A stretch of DNA of 64,000 nucleotides. Origin: Wenjunlia tyrosinilytica. Its GTDB lineage: Bacteria > Actinomycetota > Actinomycetes > Streptomycetales > Streptomycetaceae. The translations under genes and the position numbers were made by a program. The stretch spans positions 1 to 64,000 of the forward strand of contig NZ_BMMS01000031.1 in assembly GCF_014646055.1 (NCBI RefSeq), given 5' to 3'. Every line of letters starts with the position of its first letter. Positions within the stretch are counted from its first letter, which is position 1. The notes below the pieces were generated by a model. It saw only the letters and a program-made list of their open reading frames with translations, did no database searches and was not told the origin of the DNA. Positions 59,917 to 64,000 of this stretch are shown here, in pieces.

Positions 59917-60021
59917 CCCTGCCTTCCCCGCCCTCCCAGCCCTGCCTTCCCCCGCCCTCCCAGCCCTGCCTTCCCCCGCCCTCCCAGCCCTGCCTTCCCC
60001 CGCCCTCCCGGCCCTGCCTTC
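59917..60021. repeat. 24-bp tandem repeat between convergent genes
   Basis: Four copies of CCCTGCCTTCCCCCGCCCTC plus CCAG, starting at 59917 (23 bases), 59940, 59964 and 59988, with a partial fifth. The array is C-rich on this strand and lies between the acyl-CoA synthetase gene and the convergent DinB gene. It could impede or stop transcription. Confidence 0.9.
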
Positions 60022-60544
60022 ACTCCTGCGCGGTCGCCGCGATGAGCTGGTAGGACGTGGCGCCGTCGATCGACTCACGGACGATGTCGGCGTGCCCGGC
60101 GTGGCGGGCGGCCTCCTCGACGAGGTGCAGCAGGATCCAGCGCGCGGAGCGCCTCGAGCCCGGCGGGAACCACGGGGCCTCGGGGAGGGCGACCGTCGCC
60201 TCCAGATCGGGCAGGTCGGCGACCGCCTTCTCCGTGTACAGGGCCACGGCCTCGTACTCGCGCAGCCAGTGGGCCAGCGTCTCGCCCTCGACCATGCTGA
60301 ACTCGGTCTCCCAGTTCCTGGACTCCTCCTGCGCCCGTCCGGTCATCAGATCGGTCCAGCCGCGCTCGACGAGGGCGGCGTGCTTGATCAGCCCGGAGAG
60401 CGACAGGGCGCTCGCGCTGGGCCGGGACGCCGCCTGCTCCTCGGTCAGGCCGTGGACCGCGCGGCGCAGGCTCTCGCGCTGGGCGGACAGGAACTGCAGC
60501 AGTGCGTCGCGCTCGTCGGCCTCGGCGCCCACCAGAGTCGGCAT
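60020..60544 (-). CDS. DinB/DUF664 family protein
   Basis: Four-helix protein (174 aa) of the DinB superfamily (DUF664), which includes mycothiol- and bacillithiol-dependent transferases. Metal-binding His are likely in SGLIKHAALVERGW and in the C-terminal VEEAARHAGHADIVRE. Soluble. A 9-bp inverted repeat lies 47 bases upstream of the start. Exact reaction unknown. Confidence 0.88.
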   Translation of the reverse strand: MPTLVGAEADERDALLQFLSAQRESLRRAVHGLTEEQAASRPSASALSLSGLIKHAALVERGWTDLMTGRAQEESRNWETEFSMVEGETLAHWLREYEAVALYTEKAVADLPDLEATVALPEAPWFPPGSRRSARWILLHLVEEAARHAGHADIVRESIDGATSYQLIAATAQE

Positions 60545-60590
60545 AACGGTTCACCTCTCGTTCGGTTCGATACAGCACACGCTATGCCCT

Positions 60591-60615
60591 ATTGCGGACA
60601 GTTCCGGTCCGCAAT
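60591..60615. promoter_or_regulatory. 9-bp inverted repeat upstream of DinB gene
   Basis: ATTGCGGAC and its exact reverse complement GTCCGCAAT are separated by 7 bases. It lies between the start of the DinB gene and the 3' end of the acyl-CoA synthetase gene on the same strand. It reads as an operator for a dimeric repressor; there is no U-rich tail to suggest a terminator. Confidence 0.6.
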
Positions 60616-60669
60616 GACCCACACGGCACCACCGAATCGAAGAGGCCTTTCCGACCGCCCCCCGCGGCC

Positions 60670-62265
60670 TCAGACCTGCCGTTCGCGCCCCTCCCAGTAC
60701 GGTTCGCGCAGACGGCGCTTGTAGAGCTTGCCGTTGGGGTCGCGGGGCATGTGCTCGACGAAGTCCACCGACTTGGGGCGCTTGTAGCGCGCGAGCCGCC
60801 GCTCGCAGTGGGCCAGTATCTCGGCCGCCAGTTCCTGCCCCGGCCGGTGCCCCGGCGCGGCTTCGACGACGGCCTTGACCTCCTCGCCCCAGTCGCTGTT
60901 GGGGATGCCGAAGACGGCGGCGTCGGCGACGGCCGGGTGTCCGAGCAGGGCGGACTCGATCTCGGCGGGGTAGATGTTCACCCCTCCCGAGATGATCATG
61001 TCGATCTTGCGGTCGCGCAGGAAGAGGTAGCCGTCCTGGTCCAGATAGCCCAGGTCACCGACGGTGAAGAAGTCCCCGATGCGGTTCCTGCGGGTCTTGG
61101 CCTCGTCCTTGTGGTAGCTGAACCCGGCGACGTCCATCCGCATGTAGACGGTGCCCGTCTCTCCGGCCGGCAGCCGGTTGCCGTCGTCGTCGAAGATCGC
61201 CAGCTCGCTGATCGGCCATGCCCTGCCGACCGTTCCCGGCCGCTCCAGCCACTGCGCCGCCGTCGCGAACGTCCCTCCGCCCTCGCTGGCCGCGTAGTAC
61301 TCCTCGACGCAGGTGCCCCACCAGTCGATCATCGCCCGTTTGACATGGTCCGGGCAGGGCGCCGCCCCGTGCAGGGCGTGGCGCATGGACGAGACGTCGT
61401 AGCGGTCCCTGACCTCCTCGGGCAGGGCGAGGAGGCGGTGGAACTGGGTCGGCACCATGTGCGTGTGGGTGCAGCCGTGGGCCTCGATGAGCCGCAGCAT
61501 CTCCTCCGGGGTCCACTTGTCCATCAGCACCACGGGGTGGCCGATGTGCAGGGCCGCGGCCGCGAACTGGAGCACCGCCGTGTGGTAGAGCGGCGAGCAC
61601 ACCAGGTGGACGTTCCCCTCGAACGGCTGGATGCCGAAGATGGCGAGGAAGCCGCCGAGGTGGGTCTGCTCGGGCGGCACACCCGGCAGCGGGCGGCGGA
61701 TGCCCCGGGGGCGGCCGGTGGTGCCGGAGGTGTAGTTCATGACCCAGCCCGCGGTCCGGTCCTCGGGCGGGCTCTCGGGCTGCCCGTCGAGCAGTTCGGA
61801 GAACGGCCGCAGACCGGCTCCGCCTCCCGCGTCCGGCCGGTCCCCCGAGTCGGCCACCGCGAAGCGCCTCTCCTTCGGCAGTCCGGCCTCGTCGGCCGCG
61901 GCGACCGCATGCTCGGCGAAGCGCTCGTGGGCGATGAGGACCTTCGCTCCCGAGTCGGAGACGATCCAGGCGATCTCGGGACCGACCAGGTGGTGGTTGA
62001 CCGGCACCATGTACAGGCCCGCCTGGGCCGCGGCGAGGTAGGCGATGAAGAACTCGACCCCGTTGGGCAGGACGACGGCGAACACGTCGCCGGTCCGAAG
62101 TCCCTGCTCCCGCAGGCCGTGCACGAGCTGGTTGCAGGCGGCGTGCAGCCGGGCGGCCGACCACTCCTGCCCGTCGGGGGCGATGAGCGCGGTGCGGTCG
62201 GCCCCCCCGTCGGGTCCGGCCTGCGCCGCCTGCGCCCAGAAGCCGTTGGGCACGGTGTTCGTCAT
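60670..62265 (-). CDS. Acyl-CoA synthetase (FadD-type)
   Basis: ATP-dependent acyl-CoA ligase (531 aa). The AMP-binding motif NYTSGTTGRPRGIRR, YAASEGGGTF, VGDLGYLDQDGYLFLRDRKI and the C-terminal catalytic Lys in DPNGKLYKRRL are present. It starts 24 bases after the nitronate monooxygenase stop codon, so the two are co-transcribed. Probably loads a fatty or steroid-derived acid. Confidence 0.92.
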   Translation of the reverse strand: MTNTVPNGFWAQAAQAGPDGGADRTALIAPDGQEWSAARLHAACNQLVHGLREQGLRTGDVFAVVLPNGVEFFIAYLAAAQAGLYMVPVNHHLVGPEIAWIVSDSGAKVLIAHERFAEHAVAAADEAGLPKERRFAVADSGDRPDAGGGAGLRPFSELLDGQPESPPEDRTAGWVMNYTSGTTGRPRGIRRPLPGVPPEQTHLGGFLAIFGIQPFEGNVHLVCSPLYHTAVLQFAAAALHIGHPVVLMDKWTPEEMLRLIEAHGCTHTHMVPTQFHRLLALPEEVRDRYDVSSMRHALHGAAPCPDHVKRAMIDWWGTCVEEYYAASEGGGTFATAAQWLERPGTVGRAWPISELAIFDDDGNRLPAGETGTVYMRMDVAGFSYHKDEAKTRRNRIGDFFTVGDLGYLDQDGYLFLRDRKIDMIISGGVNIYPAEIESALLGHPAVADAAVFGIPNSDWGEEVKAVVEAAPGHRPGQELAAEILAHCERRLARYKRPKSVDFVEHMPRDPNGKLYKRRLREPYWEGRERQV

Positions 62266-62289
62266 GGAGGGCCCTCCTCGGCCTCGGGC

Positions 62290-63405
62290 TCACTCGCGTC
62301 CGGCGATCCGGTTCAGACGCGTGATCGCCCGCTCGAATCCACGGGTCAGGTCGTCGAGGACGTCGGCCACGGACCGCTCCTCGTCCATCCGCCCGACGAT
62401 CTGCCCGACCGGGGAGCCGAGCAGCTCGGGCGTCTCGTACTTCTGGATGCGTGAGACGGCGTCGGCGACCAGAAGCCCCTGCAACGGCATGGGCAGCGGC
62501 CCGGGTCCGGCCGGGTCCTCCCAGGCGTCGGTCCACTCGGTGCGCAGCTGCCGGGCGGGTTTGCCGGTCAGCGCCCGCGAGCGGACCGTGTCCCCCGACC
62601 CCGCCGCCAGCAGCTTCTCGGTGAGCGCGCGTGAGGGCAGCTCCGCCTCGGTGGTGGTCAGCCAGACCGAGCCGAGCCAGATGCCCTGGGCACCGAGCGC
62701 CAGCCCGGCGGCGACCTGCTCGCCGGAGCCTATGCCCCCCGCCGCGAGGACCGGGAGCGGGTCCACGGCGCGCACGATCTCCGGGGTGAGGACCATGGTG
62801 GCGATCTCTCCCGTGTGGCCGCCGGCCTCGTACCCCTGGGCGACGACGATGTCGATGCCCGCCTCTTGGTGGTGGCGGGCGTGGCGGGCGCTTCCGGCGA
62901 GGGCGGCGACGAGGATGCCGCGCGCGTGGGCGCGTTCGACGACGTCGGCGGGCGGGGAGCCGAGGGCGTTGGCGAGCAGCCGGATCGGGTACTGGAGGGC
63001 GACGTCGACCTGCGAGCGGGCGACCTCCTCCATCCAGCCGGTGATCCGCCAGCCGGCCCTGTCGCCCTCGGCGAGCTCGGGAACGCCGTACTTGGCGAGC
63101 AGGTCCTCCACCCAGGTCCGGTGGCCGTCGGGGATCATCGCCTCGACATCGGCCTCGCTCACACCGCCGACCTTCTTCGCGGGCATCACCACGTCGAGCC
63201 CGTAGGGTCGTCCGCCGGTATGGGCCTCCATCCAGTCCAGACCGCGGGCGAGTTCGTCCCCGGCCCCGTATCGGACCGCGCCGAGCACCCCGAAGCCGCC
63301 CGCCCTGCTGATGGCCGCGGCCACGGCCGGGAAGGGGGTGAAACCGAAGATGGCGTGCTCGACTCCGAGGCGTCTGCTCAGCTCCGTCTCCATGCCGGGC
63401 AGCAT
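62290..63405 (-). CDS. Nitronate monooxygenase family flavoprotein
   Basis: FMN-dependent TIM-barrel protein (371 aa). It has VLAAGGIGSGEQVAAGLALGAQGIWLGS near the C-terminal half, and VVAQGYEAGGHTG with the family His. The nitronate monooxygenase family includes enzymes that act on nitroalkanes and propionate-3-nitronate, and many of unknown role in acyl-CoA operons. The start is taken at 63405 (MLPGMETEL); 63393 is possible. A CTGAC-N5-GTCAG palindrome lies 33 bases upstream. Confidence 0.88.
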   Translation of the reverse strand: MLPGMETELSRRLGVEHAIFGFTPFPAVAAAISRAGGFGVLGAVRYGAGDELARGLDWMEAHTGGRPYGLDVVMPAKKVGGVSEADVEAMIPDGHRTWVEDLLAKYGVPELAEGDRAGWRITGWMEEVARSQVDVALQYPIRLLANALGSPPADVVERAHARGILVAALAGSARHARHHQEAGIDIVVAQGYEAGGHTGEIATMVLTPEIVRAVDPLPVLAAGGIGSGEQVAAGLALGAQGIWLGSVWLTTTEAELPSRALTEKLLAAGSGDTVRSRALTGKPARQLRTEWTDAWEDPAGPGPLPMPLQGLLVADAVSRIQKYETPELLGSPVGQIVGRMDEERSVADVLDDLTRGFERAITRLNRIAGRE

Positions 63406-63437
63406 GCCCCAGGGCCGCGGGCGATGGAAGAGGTTTA

Positions 63438-63452
63438 CTGACGGGGCGTCAG
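63438..63452. promoter_or_regulatory. CTGAC-N5-GTCAG palindrome upstream of nitronate monooxygenase
   Basis: CTGACG-GGG-CGTCAG, a perfect 6-bp inverted repeat with the same arms as the site at 22203. It is 33 bases before the nitronate monooxygenase start and 53 bases before the divergent vWA gene, so it could act on either. The surrounding bases are A/T-rich. Confidence 0.75.
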
Positions 63453-63504
63453 ATTTTGCAAGTGGTAGAACTTCGGGCAGAACGACCGGGAGGGGAGGCC
63501 CATC

Positions 63505-64000
63505 ATGGCCATCGACTACACCAAGCGCACCACTTCGCACACGGCCCCGAGCACTGGCTCGCGCATCGACTACACCAAGGGCACGGCCTCGGGCAGCGAC
63601 CGCGGCAAGCGGCCGCCCGCCGTCGGCCTGGAGAAGCTGCGGACCACCGCTCCGGGCCTGGTGAGCCTGTACAAGCAGGCCGCGGTGAGCCTGGAGCGGT
63701 ACGAACTGACGGGTGAACGGGCAGCGGTCTACCTCGTGCTGGACCGCTCGGGCAGCATGCGCCGCTACTACCGCGACGGCAGCGTGCAGCGCCTCGCGGA
63801 GCAGGCGCTGGGCCTCGCGGCGCACTTCGACGACGACGGCAGCGTCCCCGTGGTCTTCTTCTCCACCGAGGTCGACGGCCTGGCGGAGGTCTCGCTCGAC
63901 GCCTACCAGGGCCGGGTCAACGCGGTCCACGAAGCGCTCGGCCACATGGGCAGGACCAACTACGCCGCCGCCATGGAGGCGGTGATCGCGCACTACCAGC
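63505..64000 (+). CDS. TerF-like vWA protein (5' part)
   Basis: Start of a vWA protein, cut by the window end after 165 residues. After a polar N-terminus in which IDYTK occurs twice (residues 3-7 and 21-25) come LVSLYKQAAVSLERYELTGE and YLVLDRSGSMRRYYRDGSVQ, which holds the metal-ion site DxSxS, and PVVFFSTEVDG. This pattern matches vWA proteins of tellurium-resistance-type (TerF/TerY) loci. GGGGAGG lies seven bases before the ATG. Genes beyond the window are needed to judge the context. Confidence 0.85.
   Translation, partial: MAIDYTKRTTSHTAPSTGSRIDYTKGTASGSDRGKRPPAVGLEKLRTTAPGLVSLYKQAAVSLERYELTGERAAVYLVLDRSGSMRRYYRDGSVQRLAEQALGLAAHFDDDGSVPVVFFSTEVDGLAEVSLDAYQGRVNAVHEALGHMGRTNYAAAMEAVIAHYQ

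Noticed and set aside
1-64000. tRNA, rRNA and riboswitch search by eye
   Set aside because: No T-loop GGTTCGANNC context with a matching cloverleaf, rRNA core or known riboswitch core was found; a covariance-model scan would be decisive.

Overview
The window is very GC-rich, with GTG starts, GGAGG-type ribosome sites, ATGA/GTGA gene overlaps and long antisense shadow frames. A Cvn conservon, an NsdA-type regulator, a DUF397 protein and a CBM2-FN3-GH18 chitinase point to a Streptomyces-type actinomycete chromosome. No rRNA, tRNA, CRISPR array or intact prophage was seen. Most functions are assigned by reading motifs, without database searches.

Layout. (1) 1-12 kb: PTS genes crr-ptsI, a conserved unknown, a secreted chitinase behind a 15-bp inverted repeat, acetoacetyl-CoA synthetase, a GH31 glycosidase, an enoyl-CoA hydratase and a zinc-ribbon Nudix hydrolase. 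(2) 12-17.8 kb: a secreted VanX-type dipeptidase facing a coupled four-gene operon on the minus strand. This encodes an NrtR-like Nudix regulator, a J-domain pseudokinase, a vWA protein and a divergent adenylosuccinate-synthetase homologue. A DUF962 protein lies on the other side of the promoter. (3) 17.8-20.2 kb: a decayed Tn3-type element (resolvase and transposase remnants) enclosing a divergent XRE regulator and a second methionine aminopeptidase. (4) 20.2-26.7 kb: membrane and secreted proteins, a DUF35-thiolase pair, glpF and glpK. (5) 26.9-31 kb: a cvnABCD conservon. (6) 31-40 kb: a non-coding stretch, a small membrane protein, and a three-gene SMC-like operon (kleisin-like, small winged-helix-like, 1588-aa ATPase) with no nuclease subunit beside it. 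(7) 40-52.5 kb: an alpha/beta hydrolase, pxpABC (5-oxoprolinase), two GT4 glycosyltransferases, a HEAT-repeat protein, a PAS-PP2C phosphatase, an NsdA-like regulator and an aminoglycoside-phosphotransferase-fold kinase. (8) 52.5-64 kb: small hypotheticals, then an acyl-CoA block (two thiolase-fold proteins, duplicated DUF35, enoyl-CoA hydratase, two acyl-CoA synthetases, nitronate monooxygenase), a DinB protein and the start of a TerF-like vWA protein.

Links between regions. The same 15-bp palindrome type, CTGAC-N5-GTCAG, lies before the DUF35-thiolase operon (22203), in the divergent promoter of the acyl-CoA block (58123) and before the nitronate monooxygenase-acyl-CoA synthetase pair (63438). 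This suggests one regulon for an acyl-CoA degradation pathway split between distant loci. A second trait is degenerate short tandem repeats filling many intergenic gaps.

Best candidates for an undescribed system are the NrtR/pseudokinase/vWA/PurA-like operon and the nuclease-less SMC-like trio.
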